A stretch of 44,972 nt of DNA, from contig JABDMW010000016.1 in assembly GCA_013001295.1 (NCBI GenBank), positions 1-44,972 on the forward strand. The letters run 5' to 3'. The stretch is from Hyphomonadaceae bacterium (lineage in GTDB: Bacteria; Pseudomonadota; Alphaproteobacteria; Caulobacterales; Maricaulaceae). The position numbers and the translations under genes were made by a program. Shown here in pieces: positions 1 to 8,358 of the stretch. The notes beneath the pieces are model-generated. The model had not been told where the DNA came from and did no database searches. It saw nothing but the letters and a program-made list of their open reading frames with translations. How positions within the stretch are numbered: the first letter of the stretch is position 1; the number at the start of each line of letters is the position of its first letter.

Positions 1-1
1 G

Positions 2-277
2 TACCGGATTGAGCAATTGTATATCTCAAGAGAAATTGACGATATGGTCTTCTGGCCAAAAGAATGGTGCGTCAGCTTCAAGCACAGCCTACTGCCGAAA
101 TGGCCATTGAACTTCTTTGTCACGCCAAAACTGCCCAAAGAGACACGGGTCGTGGCCTTTACCGGTAAACCGGACCAGGACGAGGCCCTCGCGGGCAATT
201 GGCCCGTTAAGCGCTGGTATAAACGTGTTTACAAACACGTGAAACCGACGCCCTGGATCGCACAGCATTGGCAATGA
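2..277 (+). CDS. Glycosyltransferase-like protein, C-terminal part (cut by window start)
   Basis: An open frame enters from the window edge and ends at TGA 275-277, giving 91 residues without a start. The tail is rich in Trp and basic residues and carries VVAFTGKPDQDEAL, resembling the V-F-H/T-G-x-P-x-P/D motif near the end of nucleotide-sugar transferase-like proteins in alphaproteobacteria. The gene overlaps the next one by ATGA (274-277), so the two are probably co-translated, and the neighbour is also glycosyltransferase-like. That points to surface glycan or envelope sugar work. The catalytic part lies outside the window, so the family call rests on tail resemblance and context. Confidence 0.5.
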   Translation, partial: YRIEQLYISREIDDMVFWPKEWCVSFKHSLLPKWPLNFFVTPKLPKETRVVAFTGKPDQDEALAGNWPVKRWYKRVYKHVKPTPWIAQHWQ

Positions 278-1089
278 AGTACAAACACGGCACCGTCGGT
301 CTCGGCATTCTCAGTTGGCGGGGCCATAAATCCCTGCGTCTGGCCCTCGACAGTTATTTGGACCGGGATTTTTTCGCTCTTTTCGATGAAGGCATGATTT
401 TTCTGCCCGATCCGGACAAATATGTGCGCGCCGTCGCGGACGAATACCCTTTGCGGATTGAAACCAGTCCTGAAAACAAGGGCATAATGGCCGGAATGGA
501 GGAAATCGCCAATCGGCTCGAAACCGACTATATTTTCTTTACGGAAAACGACAATCCATTACTGGAAAACCGGGTCGAATCCAAACGCCAGATCGAGAAA
601 GCCCTCGACCTTTTGCATGATGACACTGCCTGTATGGCGCGGATGAGACATATCAAACACCCGGGTGATAAATTCACAACCCTCCATAAATACAAATGGA
701 TGCACCCAACACCTGACAATTTTGTTGGCAAACTACGGCGGGCATTTAGACCGGCGAAAGCCCGTCGGGTGTCCGGTACGGCCATTTATGCAGAAGACTA
801 TCCGGATCAACGCTTTCCGGACTCCATCCAAAATGTCGGCGACGGGTTTTATTTGGTTGATGCGGACACCCTGCCCTGGACCAATCAATCCATCCTGATC
901 AAACGGTCGTTTTTCATCGAGACAATCCTTCCTTATTGCAAAGAAAATCCATCAAATCGCACGGCAAATGGGTTCCCGACCCTCGAGATCGAACTCAATC
1001 GCTCCAAATTTTGGTTAAGATCAGGATGGAAAATCGCCTGCGGGCCGGGCCTTCTGACCCATGAAAGGGTTAATGACCGCGGGTATTAG
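274..1089 (+). CDS. Probable glycosyltransferase (GT-A type)
   Basis: 271 residues from ATG 274, chosen because it makes an ATGA overlap with the upstream stop; an in-frame TTG at 268 is less likely. The N-terminus (GTVGLGILSWRGHKSLRLAL) is the opening beta strand and helix of a family-2-like GT-A fold. ETSPENKGIMAGMEE resembles the N-x-G-x-x-x-G/A segment that follows the second strand. YIFFTENDNPLLE sits where GT-A enzymes carry the metal-binding DxD, here as E-N-D-N. No signal peptide or membrane segment is seen, so it is cytoplasmic. Donor and acceptor cannot be told. It pairs with the partial gene before it. Confidence 0.65.
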   Translation: MKYKHGTVGLGILSWRGHKSLRLALDSYLDRDFFALFDEGMIFLPDPDKYVRAVADEYPLRIETSPENKGIMAGMEEIANRLETDYIFFTENDNPLLENRVESKRQIEKALDLLHDDTACMARMRHIKHPGDKFTTLHKYKWMHPTPDNFVGKLRRAFRPAKARRVSGTAIYAEDYPDQRFPDSIQNVGDGFYLVDADTLPWTNQSILIKRSFFIETILPYCKENPSNRTANGFPTLEIELNRSKFWLRSGWKIACGPGLLTHERVNDRGY

Positions 1090-1198
1090 TGAAAAATTCC
1101 CCTGATTGGAGAAACTGCTCAACTGTCTCCTCACATTAGAATATCACGATACAACGCGAACAATAATCGCCGACGCACATATAAAAATGGAATAAGAA

Positions 1199-1300
1199 AT
1201 GCGTACACTATTTAAAGCCCTACGATTTGGCACATTTTCAACGATTACGGCTGGCCTGTTCCTGTATCTTGGCAGCGTCGCTGTTGCGGCTGTCCTTTAG
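1199..1300 (+). CDS. Small hydrophobic protein (33 aa), tentative
   Basis: ATG CGT ACA at 1199 opens a 33-codon frame ending TAG at 1300. A short basic start (MRTLFKALRF) precedes one hydrophobic stretch (ITAGLFLYLGSVAVAAVL), so it could be a single-pass inner-membrane miniprotein. The ribosome site is weak (GGAATAAG just upstream). It lies alone between the glycosyltransferase and the first DUF6090 gene. No homolog is recognised. The rest of 1090-1375 shows only the AACAGGGGG ribosome-site region for the next gene. Confidence 0.35.
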   Translation: MRTLFKALRFGTFSTITAGLFLYLGSVAVAAVL

Positions 1301-1375
1301 GCCCTCTTCCCTTCGATCTCATTAGACACACCAAAGTCTTGGTGATAGGCTCGCCTCAATAACAGGGGGCGTCCA

Positions 1376-2188
1376 TTGTTACTTCGCAGTATGACTAAGC
1401 ACGTGCGTGACCAGAACTGGTTTGCGGTTTTCCTCGATTTCTTGATCGTGGTGGTCGGCATTTTGATCGCGTTCCAGATTACCAACTGGAATGAAGCGCG
1501 CAGTGATGCCCGTCGCGGCCACGCCTATGTGGATCGGCTGATCATTGAGATAGAGAAGGACTTAACGAATCTCCAAGGCCTCCTCGCTTATTATGATGCG
1601 GTCAATGCAAGTGCTGAACGCACGGTTGAACTATTGTCTCAACCTGCACCGAAACCGGAAAAACTGATTATCCACGCATACCGTGCAACCGAATATTCAA
1701 ATTTTAAAGCCAGGCGAGCAACATGGGATGAGATCGTATCTTCGGGCAATATGGAGTTATTGCCACCAGTTATCACAGAAAACTCTCTCTCGGGCTATTA
1801 TGATTATGGAGACACGGGCCTTAAACTCCAGGGACGAATGCTCGATTCTGATTATCGAAAACGTGTCCGCCGCATAATACCTCACAAAATTCAACATTCT
1901 ATTCGTCGTTGCGGAGACAAGGTCCCACATGACCAAGACGCGCCCGCGCTTTCAATTGATTGCGATATGGATGCCACAGAGTCAGAGTTGGTGGATATCG
2001 CGGCACTACTCAAAAATGATCCGGAGCTCCTTCGAGACCTGCGATATCAGTTTTCAATCTTAGGAGTGATACGCGGGGACCTTCAGAGTCTCATAGACGG
2101 TAATCTTTATGGAAAAAACCTTTCGCTGGAAGAGCTCATTCAAGCCCTCAAAGAAAGTCGATCCGATTCAGGTAGAGAGGCTCGCTAA
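1376..2188 (+). CDS. DUF6090 family membrane protein, copy A
   Basis: 270 residues, starting at TTG 1376, which aligns exactly with the ATG of the other copies; AGGGGG at 1364-1369 is the ribosome site. Residues 1-16 (MLLRSMTKHVRDQNWF) are the conserved family leader, followed by one membrane helix (about 17-38, FLIVVVGILIAFQITNW) and N-W-N-E-A. The remainder is a helical, largely soluble domain with a few Cys. The family has no known function and is typically present as tandem paralogs in marine alphaproteobacteria. The stop overlaps the next leader's ATG as TAATG. It is the first member of the first array block. Confidence 0.85.
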   Translation: MLLRSMTKHVRDQNWFAVFLDFLIVVVGILIAFQITNWNEARSDARRGHAYVDRLIIEIEKDLTNLQGLLAYYDAVNASAERTVELLSQPAPKPEKLIIHAYRATEYSNFKARRATWDEIVSSGNMELLPPVITENSLSGYYDYGDTGLKLQGRMLDSDYRKRVRRIIPHKIQHSIRRCGDKVPHDQDAPALSIDCDMDATESELVDIAALLKNDPELLRDLRYQFSILGVIRGDLQSLIDGNLYGKNLSLEELIQALKESRSDSGREAR

Positions 2189-2421
2189 TGCTCGTCTGCT
2201 CTCTAACGAAACATGTCAAAGACCAAAACTGGTTCACCGTCGCGACACCACCCACCTTCCGCTCACCCCCGCGGCGGCGGGGGTCCATTTGGAATGCTGC
2301 GACTAGCAGAGTGTTCAGGCCACCAAACCTCGGTGATATTTTAATATCTAAAATCGATCCCGTCCCGAGCGTTTCTCTCGAAACGCATCGACGGGACAAT
2401 CGGATTGGGGGAATGTCCTAA
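2188..2421 (+). CDS. DUF6090 leader fused to palindromic element (unit B)
   Basis: The frame starts in TAATG after copy A and encodes 77 residues. Residues 1-16 (MLVCSLTKHVKDQNWF) match the DUF6090 leader. The membrane helix and body are missing; instead the frame runs through a palindromic repeat (left hairpin 2266-2283, right hairpin near 2360-2395). It stays open to a TAA that overlaps the next leader ATG, again as TAATG. GGGGGAA before that ATG can serve as ribosome site. The unit is 233 bp, the same as units F and I. It may be a translated 77-aa peptide or simply a coupling relic; the peptide part from the repeat looks non-globular. Confidence 0.55.
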   Translation: MLVCSLTKHVKDQNWFTVATPPTFRSPPRRRGSIWNAATSRVFRPPNLGDILISKIDPVPSVSLETHRRDNRIGGMS

Positions 2422-2486
2422 TGCTCATCCGCTCCCTGACAAAACACGTGAAAGGCCAGGAACCAATCATAAGGAAATACCCATGA
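2421..2486 (+). CDS. DUF6090-type leader peptide before hydrolase (unit C, 21 aa)
   Basis: MLIRSLTKHVKGQ, the first 13 codons of a DUF6090 gene, starts in TAATG at the end of unit B. It then diverges and stops after 21 residues. Its TGA (2484-2486) overlaps the hydrolase ATG (2483) as ATGA, so ribosomes finishing this peptide can restart on the hydrolase. AAGGAAA at 2471-2477 also gives the hydrolase its own ribosome site. The peptide therefore acts as a coupled upstream ORF made from a recycled gene start. Confidence 0.5.
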   Translation: MLIRSLTKHVKGQEPIIRKYP

Positions 2487-3394
2487 AAATGAAATTGATT
2501 TTAGCCCTGCTTTTAACGTCGTTTGTACTGACCGGGTGCGCCACGCCGGCGGCCAACTCATCATCTGTCGCCGACCGGGATCCTTTGCAAATCGATACGG
2601 CCCACCCGCCTGCCTTGGCCGCGCTTAATTTTGACAGCTATGGGGATCGGATCAACGGGATTTTGTATCAGGCGAATGGCGCCGGCCCGCACCCGACAGT
2701 GATTTTGCTGCATGGCTATCCGGGCAATGAGAAAAACCTCGATTTGGCCCAGTCCCTGCGGCGGGCAGGCTACAATGTATTATTCTTTCACTATCGTGGG
2801 GCATGGGGTAGCAGTGGCGAATTTTCCCTTACCCATGTTATCGAAGATGTTGGCAGCGCAGCGGATTTCCTGCGCAAAAATGCGAATGAATATCGCGTTG
2901 ACCAAGACCGCCTTTTGATTATCGGACATTCCATGGGCGGGTTTGCCGCCTTGCAAGGCGCCGCTCGCGATGAGGCCATAACGTGTGTGGCCGCTATTGC
3001 ACCGGCTGATGTCGGACTTATCGCCGCACGTTTTTTGGAAGCGGACGCCGAATTAGCACAGCGCTCCGCGGCCAGAGCGGACACACTGACCATGTTAAAC
3101 GGGTGGTCGGGGGAAAAAATGATCGCTGAGCGACAGGCCAATCGCGATGCCTTCAGCCTCATTGATCTGGCGCCAAATTTGGCGGGTAAATCTGTGCTGT
3201 TGATCGCGGGCGATAGAGATTCTGTGCTTGCACCGGACATATTCCACACGCCTCTGGTCGCGGCCTATGCCAACCAACCCAACATCACTTTGGCCCACGC
3301 TGTAATCCCCGGCGATCACGCATTCTCGTGGTCACGGTTTGAACTCACGGACACAGTTCTGGACTGGGCACAATCGTGCAAGCCAACCCCATGA
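2483..3394 (+). CDS. Alpha/beta hydrolase, predicted lipoprotein
   Basis: 303 residues. ATG 2483 was chosen because it follows AAGGAAA and opens a lipoprotein signal with lipobox LTGC (Cys19); the frame is open upstream but that part is array sequence. Oxyanion-type HGYPG lies at 77-81, nucleophile elbow GHSMGG at 148-153 (Ser150), acid Asp in GDRDSV (Asp244 or Asp246) and His279 in GDHAF. The family resembles dienelactone hydrolase or dipeptidyl-peptidase-like esterases; the substrate is unknown. Expected place: anchored to the outer or inner membrane, facing the periplasm. It sits between DUF6090 leader C upstream and leader D downstream, each joined by an ATGA overlap, as if inserted into the leader array. 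Confidence 0.8.
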   Translation: MKMKLILALLLTSFVLTGCATPAANSSSVADRDPLQIDTAHPPALAALNFDSYGDRINGILYQANGAGPHPTVILLHGYPGNEKNLDLAQSLRRAGYNVLFFHYRGAWGSSGEFSLTHVIEDVGSAADFLRKNANEYRVDQDRLLIIGHSMGGFAALQGAARDEAITCVAAIAPADVGLIAARFLEADAELAQRSAARADTLTMLNGWSGEKMIAERQANRDAFSLIDLAPNLAGKSVLLIAGDRDSVLAPDIFHTPLVAAYANQPNITLAHAVIPGDHAFSWSRFELTDTVLDWAQSCKPTP

Positions 3395-3498
3395 TACTGC
3401 GTTCCATTACAAAAAACGCGCGTGACCAAAATTGGTTCGCCGTTTTTTCCACCTCTACCATGGAGAGAGGTCGCGCTCCCGTAGGGAGTTGCGGGTGA
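3391..3498 (+). CDS. DUF6090 leader remnant after hydrolase (unit D)
   Basis: ATG 3391 overlaps the hydrolase TGA as ATGA. The first 19 codons (MILRSITKNARDQNWFAVF) are a DUF6090 leader. The frame then enters a different palindromic repeat and stops after 35 residues. The membrane helix and body are absent, so this cannot be a functional family member. It is the fourth leader of the first array block. Confidence 0.5.
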   Translation: MILRSITKNARDQNWFAVFSTSTMERGRAPVGSCG

Positions 3499-3588
3499 GG
3501 GGCAATTTTTGCAATGAAGTTGGTTAGAATGCGTTATTGCGAGTAATATCCCCTCACCTCAATCCTCTCCCCAGAGGAGAGGAAGCGT
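3449..3588 (+). repeat. Palindromic repeat, CCTCTCC/CCCTCACC type
   Basis: The left part has the hairpin-like CCTCTACCATGGAGAGAGG, then GGGTGAGGGG. The right part carries CCCCTCACC and CCTCTCCCCAGAGGAGAGG in inverted order. The two halves are inverted repeats about 50 bp apart, as in bipartite interspersed palindromes of proteobacteria. It starts inside leader unit D, at the position where other units carry a different repeat family. From 3589 to 3686 there is AT-rich sequence that probably holds the promoter of the glutathione transferase gene. Confidence 0.65.
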
Positions 3589-3686
3589 TGTTTCAAGTTC
3601 AGCTCTTCAATAAGCTAAAATTTATGTGACAACACAAATAAAAGAATTTGCTTGCCTAACCGCAAACACAGGCAGATATTCAGCAC

Positions 3687-4328
3687 ATGTTAACTGTACA
3701 TCATTTGAACAATTCGAGGTCGCAACGGGTACTTTGGCTCTTGGAAGAGCTCGATCTCGACTATGATATCAAACACTATGAGCGCGATCCGAAAACAAGA
3801 CGCGCACCCCCGTCCCTGAAAGCGGTTCACCCGTTGGGCCGCGCACCCGTCATAACTTATGGCGATAAAACCATTGCAGAAACCGGTGCCATTATCGAAT
3901 ATGTCATTCGCGAGCACGGCAATGGAAAATTGATCCCGAAAGCCGGTACAGAAGCCTTTGAAGAATATGTACAATTTCTGCATTATGCCGAAGGCTCTGT
4001 GATGTTTCCGATGCTATTGGCTCTATATACCGGCTTGTTGGGAGATGCCGCCGCACCGATCCAGCCGATCATTGCCAAAGAAATGAAAGTGCATTTCGAC
4101 TTTATTGAATATCACCTGACGCGCAAAAATTATTTTGCCGGAGAGGAGCTATCCGGCGCGGACATTCAGATGGTGTTCCCGCTCGAATCCGCCAAAAAGC
4201 ATGGACGTCTTAAGGGCTATGACGCCTGTATCGATTTCGTTAACCGGATGCAGGCCCGTCCTGCCTATCTGCGGGCGTTAAAACGGGGCGGCCATTACGA
4301 TTACGGCCCGGCAATCGACAATGGCTGA
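3687..4328 (+). CDS. Glutathione S-transferase family protein
   Basis: 213 residues. The thioredoxin-like N-domain (1-80) has the glutathione-site residues NNSRSQR (Ser10/Ser12 are candidates for the catalytic Ser), the cis-Pro at APV (Pro54) and ETG (65-67), which binds the gamma-glutamyl group. The all-helical C-domain has the N-capping motif [11 protein letters not shown]. It is a cytosolic enzyme expected to conjugate or isomerise electrophiles using glutathione. It overlaps the next gene by 8 bases (4321-4328), so the pair is an operon, and a VOC partner fits a detoxification role. Confidence 0.88.
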   Translation: MLTVHHLNNSRSQRVLWLLEELDLDYDIKHYERDPKTRRAPPSLKAVHPLGRAPVITYGDKTIAETGAIIEYVIREHGNGKLIPKAGTEAFEEYVQFLHYAEGSVMFPMLLALYTGLLGDAAAPIQPIIAKEMKVHFDFIEYHLTRKNYFAGEELSGADIQMVFPLESAKKHGRLKGYDACIDFVNRMQARPAYLRALKRGGHYDYGPAIDNG

Positions 4329-4743
4329 CTTACCGCCTTTTCACCTCGCGGCCCCCATCAAAGATAAAGAACAAACGCGGTCGTTTTACGCCGATCTCTT
4401 AAACTGTACGACCGGTCGCGAAGCCGATACCTGGATCGATTTCGATTTCTTCGGGCATCAACTCTCCTTCCACGTCAAACCGGAAGCCTTTGCCACCGAA
4501 GCCACCAACAAAGTCGATGGAAAAGACGTCCCTGTCCGGCATTTCGGGGCTATATTACCCTGGGACGAATGGCATCAGCTGGCAGACAGATTGAGAAATC
4601 ACAATATCGACTTTATCATTGATCCTTATATCCGCTTTGAAGGGGAAATAGGCGAACAAGCAACCATGTTTTTCACGGATCCCAGCGGAAACGCACTCGA
4701 ATTTAAGTCCTTTAAAAATCCGGATTCGATCTTTCAGTCTTGA
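4321..4743 (+). CDS. VOC (glyoxalase/bleomycin-resistance) family protein
   Basis: 140 residues with two beta-alpha-beta-beta-beta modules. Candidate metal ligands are His8 (PFHLA), His74 (PVRHFG) and Glu127 (GNALEFKSF), the last in the typical D-P-x-G-N-x-x-E-F ending. This resembles VOC dioxygenases or lyases rather than true GloA, and the substrate is unknown. It starts inside the glutathione transferase gene and is thus translationally coupled to it; a glutathione adduct as substrate is possible but not shown. The following 124 bases up to pckA are AT-rich and probably carry its promoter. Confidence 0.8.
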   Translation: MADLPPFHLAAPIKDKEQTRSFYADLLNCTTGREADTWIDFDFFGHQLSFHVKPEAFATEATNKVDGKDVPVRHFGAILPWDEWHQLADRLRNHNIDFIIDPYIRFEGEIGEQATMFFTDPSGNALEFKSFKNPDSIFQS

Positions 4744-4867
4744 TTTTAAACAATTTAACAGAATTTTCTGTCAATTGAGCCTTTAAACTTTTCCAAAAAT
4801 TGGTATGACAGATTTATTCCAGACCGAATCTACAATTAATCACATGTGAAACTGAAAAGGACGCCCT

Positions 4868-6463
4868 ATGAGCACTCCAGATAACACACGCGAATTGAAT
4901 ATCCCCGGCTTTGAGGGTTTAAGCAATTTTCACTGGAACTGGAGCCCAGCCCGTCTTTATGAATGCGCAATCGAACGCGGCGAAGGTAAAGTCGCCAAAG
5001 GCGGCCCGCTTGTTGTCAAAACAGGTAAACATACGGGACGCTCAGCCACGGATAAATTCGTTGTCCGGGATGAAGAAACAGAAAACACCGTCTGGTGGGA
5101 AGGCAATGCGTCGATGACTTCGGCGCATTTTGGCGCTTTAAGAGAAGATTTCGCCAAGCATATGAAAGATATGGAACTTTTTGCAGCCGACACATTTGGC
5201 GGAGCTGATCTTGATCACCGCCTGCCCGTGCAAATTGTCACCGAATTTGCCTGGCACGGCCTGTTTGTGCACCATCTCCTCCGCATTCCCAAAGGCGACG
5301 ACCTGACAAACTTCGCACCGGAATTCACAATCATCAACCTGCCGAGCTTCCGCGCCGACCCGGCCCGTCACGGCACCAAATCGGAAACCGTGATCGCGGT
5401 CAATATGAGCGAACGCCTGGTCCTGATCGGCGGCACATCATACGCCGGCGAAACCAAGAAGTCGGTGTTCAGCATTCTCAACTATTTACTGCCGGAAAAG
5501 CGCGTCATGCCGATGCATTGTTCGGTCAATGTTGACAATAATGACAATGCCGCCGTGTTCTTCGGCCTGTCCGGCACCGGCAAAACCACCCTGTCCGCCA
5601 ACCCCGACCGCACATTGATCGGTGATGATGAGCACGGCTGGTCTGAAAACGGCCTGTTTAACTTCGAAGGCGGCTGTTACGCCAAAATGATCAATCTGTC
5701 GGAAAAGGCAGAGCCCGAGATCTTCGCCACTACCAAGATGTGGGGAACCGTTCTTGAAAACGTTGTTATGGACGAAGAATCCCGCGAGCTCGATTTCAAC
5801 GACAACAGCCTGGCCGAAAACAGCCGCGGCGCCTATGGCCTGTCCGCCATTCCAAACGCCAGCCTGACCGGCAAATGCGGCCAGCCCAACAATATCATCA
5901 TGCTGACGGCCGATGCGTTTGGTGTCCTGCCGCCGATTGCACGCCTGACCCCGTCACAGGCCATGTACCACTTCCTGTCCGGCTATACGGCAAAGGTCGC
6001 CGGCACAGAAAAAGGCGTCACAGAGCCGACAGCGACCTTCTCAGCCTGTTTTGGCGCACCTTTCATGCCTAGACACCCGGTTGTCTACGGCGAGCTTCTG
6101 CGCGATCTGATCGCCGAGCACAAAGTCGGCTGCTGGCTGGTCAATACCGGCTGGACTGGCGGCACTTATGGTGTCGGGTCGCGCATGCCGATCAAGGCTA
6201 CGCGCGCCATGCTCAATGCGGCGCTCGACGGCAGTCTCAATCAGGCCCAGTTCCGCATGGATAAAAACTTCGGCTTTGAAGTGCCAGTGTCAATTCCGGG
6301 CATTGACGACGCTTTGTTCGATCCGCGCTCGACCTGGGCAGATGGCAATGCCTATGACGCCCAGGCCCAGAAACTGGTCTCGATGTTCATCGACAACTTC
6401 GCCAAGTTCGAAAGCCACGTCACGGACGACGTCAAACAAGCCGCCCCGGTTAAGGCTGCGTAA
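4868..6463 (+). CDS. pckA: Phosphoenolpyruvate carboxykinase (ATP)
   Basis: 531 residues, the usual length of ATP-dependent PEP carboxykinase. It converts oxaloacetate and ATP to PEP, CO2 and ADP, the entry step of gluconeogenesis, in the cytosol. Visible motifs are [13 protein letters not shown] (51-64), [10 protein letters not shown] (192-201, with the catalytic Lys), the P-loop GLSGTGKT (233-240) and the metal-binding DDEHGW (253-258). AAAAGGA lies just before the ATG. It stands alone, with an AT-rich upstream region. No clear terminator follows: 6464-6611 has no strong hairpin and no gene, and leads into the leader array. Confidence 0.97.
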   Translation: MSTPDNTRELNIPGFEGLSNFHWNWSPARLYECAIERGEGKVAKGGPLVVKTGKHTGRSATDKFVVRDEETENTVWWEGNASMTSAHFGALREDFAKHMKDMELFAADTFGGADLDHRLPVQIVTEFAWHGLFVHHLLRIPKGDDLTNFAPEFTIINLPSFRADPARHGTKSETVIAVNMSERLVLIGGTSYAGETKKSVFSILNYLLPEKRVMPMHCSVNVDNNDNAAVFFGLSGTGKTTLSANPDRTLIGDDEHGWSENGLFNFEGGCYAKMINLSEKAEPEIFATTKMWGTVLENVVMDEESRELDFNDNSLAENSRGAYGLSAIPNASLTGKCGQPNNIIMLTADAFGVLPPIARLTPSQAMYHFLSGYTAKVAGTEKGVTEPTATFSACFGAPFMPRHPVVYGELLRDLIAEHKVGCWLVNTGWTGGTYGVGSRMPIKATRAMLNAALDGSLNQAQFRMDKNFGFEVPVSIPGIDDALFDPRSTWADGNAYDAQAQKLVSMFIDNFAKFESHVTDDVKQAAPVKAA

Positions 6464-6611
6464 GGCCAGTAGAAGCTCATTATTTCAAGTGGTTCCCGCT
6501 CGAAGTTCAAGCTTCACGGCGCCTACACCCCTGCCCGATTGCCAGTTTTGAATCCACTGGACACATATGCGAAAAGCCTTATGTTGAAAAACAGGGGGAT
6601 ACGGGCGCACA

Positions 6612-6776
6612 ATGTTACTTCGGAGCATTACCAAACACACAAAAAATCCCGTCATTGTCGGGCCTGTCCCGGCAATCCAACTCGGATGTTTTCCGTCGCA
6701 ATTCAGGAAGTTGGTAAGACCAGAGTTGGATTACCCACATAAAGTGGGTAATGACGGTTTTGGAGGAATGACCTAA
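6612..6776 (+). CDS. DUF6090 leader fused to second-type palindrome (unit E)
   Basis: This is the first unit of the second array block, with an ACAGGGGG ribosome site (6591-6598) like the one before copy A. MLLRSITKHTK matches the leader but breaks off after codon 11. It continues through a palindrome of another family (CGTCATTG...CGGCAATCC / GGATTACC...GTAATGACGG). The frame stays open for 54 residues to TAATG at 6774-6778, with GGAGGAATG before the next start. A near-identical palindrome follows leader M at 11.25 kb. Confidence 0.5.
   Translation: MLLRSITKHTKNPVIVGPVPAIQLGCFPSQFRKLVRPELDYPHKVGNDGFGGMT
6649..6763 (+). repeat. Palindromic repeat, CGTCATTG/CGGCAATCC type (copy 1)
   Basis: The left arm is CGTCATTGTCGGGCCTGTCC followed by CGGCAATCCAACTC. 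The right arm is GAGTTGGATTACCC then GTGGGTAATGACGG, the inverted counterpart. About 40 bases lie between the arms. The copy at 11257-11365 differs at only a few positions. It lies inside leader unit E. Confidence 0.7.
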
Positions 6777-7009
6777 TGCTCCTCCGTTCCCTCACAAAAC
6801 ACGTGAAAGACCAGAACTGGTTTGCGATGGCAACACGCCCCTCCTCCCGATCACCCGAGCGTTTCACTGAAACGCGTGGTTGGCGAACGGGGCCCATCTG
6901 GAATGTCTCGGCTTGCAGGGTGTTATGTCCATCAAACCTCGGTAAAACATTAATATCTAAGACGAATCCCGTCCTCCGACGGGACGAGCGGATTGGGGAA
7001 ATGTCCTAA
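6776..7009 (+). CDS. DUF6090 leader fused to palindromic element (unit F)
   Basis: 77 codons, 233-bp unit. MLLRSLTKHVKDQNWF matches the leader; codons 18 onward run through the GATCACCC-type palindrome. The left arm carries a nested hairpin, GCGTTTC-ACT-GAAACGC. The right hairpin is CCCGTC-CTCC-GACGGG at 6968-6983. The frame ends in TAATG shared with full gene G. It lies between unit E and the intact copy G, so it is an upstream coupled frame for a real gene. Confidence 0.55.
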   Translation: MLLRSLTKHVKDQNWFAMATRPSSRSPERFTETRGWRTGPIWNVSACRVLCPSNLGKTLISKTNPVLRRDERIGEMS

Positions 7010-7779
7010 TGCTCCTCCGTTCCATCACAAAACACGTGCGTGATCAAAACTGGTTCGCGGTGTTTCTCGACTTTTTCATCGTCGTGGCCGGTATCCTCAT
7101 CGCGTTTCAGATCACCAATTGGAATGATGCGCGAAAAGAGGAACAAGCCGCGAGAGTTTATGTCGAGCGCATTCGCGATGATCTGATGGCCAATAGAGAG
7201 GATTTGCAACAGCGGGCTATATATTTTTCACAAACCAGAGATCACGCACTGTCAGCGTTAGCTGCGCTTGATCGACCTCCGGAAACATTGGGCAAAGATT
7301 TTCTCATTGATGTTTATCAGGCAACCCAAGCTCTGCCGAGAACATTTGGGCGCGATACCTATGACGAGATTATCTCAGCGGGCGAAACAAATACAATTAC
7401 CGATACATCGATCAGAAAAATGTTCGCTAATTTCTATCGGGGCATCGAAGCGCCTCTGGCAATCCTCTCACAAACGGTTCATTATCGGGAGATTATTCGT
7501 TCCAAGATGCCATATAAAACTCAAGCAGCGATCCGTGCGGATTGTGCGGAAAGTTCGACTATTAATGCAGCTGGTGAACCCATAATCTCATTTCCGGATA
7601 AGTGCGAAATTGATCTGGATATGAAGGAGACACTGAAATCGGTCTCAGCGATCATTGATGCTGATATTCGAGACGCTCTTGTTCGGCGCATCTCCGACTT
7701 GGACAACAAAATCGTCATGTCGCGACGTATCATAGAGCGTGCAGAAGCGCTCGACGCTCACCTCGAGGAGAGACTCTAA
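7009..7779 (+). CDS. DUF6090 family membrane protein, copy G
   Basis: 256 residues. Leader MLLRSITKHVRDQNWF, membrane helix about 18-38 (FFIVVAGILIAFQITNWN), then a helical domain containing NANREDLQQ-like coiled stretches and a few Cys (CAES, KCEID). It is the only intact gene in the second array block, with body-less leader units E and F before it and H to K after it. Start and stop are both in TAATG overlaps, so its translation should depend on the flow of ribosomes from the preceding units. Function is unknown, as for copy A, with which it shares the leader strongly and the body weakly. Confidence 0.85.
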   Translation: MLLRSITKHVRDQNWFAVFLDFFIVVAGILIAFQITNWNDARKEEQAARVYVERIRDDLMANREDLQQRAIYFSQTRDHALSALAALDRPPETLGKDFLIDVYQATQALPRTFGRDTYDEIISAGETNTITDTSIRKMFANFYRGIEAPLAILSQTVHYREIIRSKMPYKTQAAIRADCAESSTINAAGEPIISFPDKCEIDLDMKETLKSVSAIIDADIRDALVRRISDLDNKIVMSRRIIERAEALDAHLEERL

Positions 7780-7991
7780 TGCTGCTGCGCTCCATAACAA
7801 AACATGTTAAAGACCAGAACTGGTTTGCGGTGGCGACACCACCCACTTTCCGATCACCCCGTCGAAGGACGGGGCCCACCTGGAATGTCTCGGCTTGCGT
7901 GATGTTACGTCCATCAAAGCTCAGTAAACTTTTAACATCTAAATGGATCCCGGCCGTCGCCGGGACGATCGGAATTACGGGGTTTCAATAA
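7779..7991 (+). CDS. DUF6090 leader fused to palindromic element (unit H)
   Basis: 70 codons, 212-bp unit, starting in TAATG after copy G. MLLRSITKHVKDQNWFAV is followed by the GATCACCC-type element with two simple tetraloop hairpins: CCCCGTC-GAAG-GACGGGG at 7857-7874 and CCCGGC-CGTC-GCCGGG at 7949-7964. The nested GCGTTTC hairpin is absent, which accounts for the 20-bp shorter length. It ends in TAATG. Its internal sequence is nearly identical to unit L at 11 kb. Confidence 0.5.
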   Translation: MLLRSITKHVKDQNWFAVATPPTFRSPRRRTGPTWNVSACVMLRPSKLSKLLTSKWIPAVAGTIGITGFQ

Positions 7992-8224
7992 TGCTTCTCC
8001 GCTCCCTGACAAAACACGACAAAGACCAAAACTGCTTCGCGGTGCCAGCGCCACCCACTTTCCGATCACTCGAGCGTTTCACTGAAACGCGTGGTCGCAG
8101 GACGGGGCCCATCTGGAATGTCTCGGCTAGCGAAGTGATTTGCCTTTCAAACCTCGGTGAAACTTTAACATCTAAGATGGATCCCCGTCTTCACGGGGAT
8201 CAGCGGATTGGGGGAATGCCCTAA
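7991..8224 (+). CDS. DUF6090 leader fused to palindromic element (unit I)
   Basis: 77 codons, 233-bp unit. The leader MLLRSLTKHDKDQNCF has two unusual changes (V to D, W to C), as expected if the peptide is not under strong protein-level selection. The left arm carries the nested GCGTTTC/GAAACGC hairpin. The right hairpin is CCCCGT-CTTC-ACGGGG at 8183-8198. It ends in TAATG at unit J. Confidence 0.5.
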   Translation: MLLRSLTKHDKDQNCFAVPAPPTFRSLERFTETRGRRTGPIWNVSASEVICLSNLGETLTSKMDPRLHGDQRIGGMP

Positions 8225-8358
8225 TGCTGCTCCGCTCCATAACAAAACACGTGCGTGACCAGAACTGGTTTGCGGTGACGACACTACCAACCTTCCGTTC
8301 ACCCCCGCGGAGGCGGGGCCCAACTGGAATGTCTCGGCCAGCGAAGCGTAAGGCCTAA
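8224..8358 (+). CDS. DUF6090 leader with frame-broken element (unit J)
   Basis: MLLRSITKHVRDQNWFAV is intact. A one-base change in the element shifts the frame, so translation ends at 8358 after 44 codons instead of reaching the end of the unit. The whole 232-bp unit still continues to TAATG at 8454-8458. The left hairpin is CCCCGC-GGAG-GCGGGG at 8303-8318; the right arm carries the nested hairpin. The frame loss argues that the peptide part after the leader is not essential. Confidence 0.4.
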   Translation: MLLRSITKHVRDQNWFAVTTLPTFRSPPRRRGPTGMSRPAKRKA

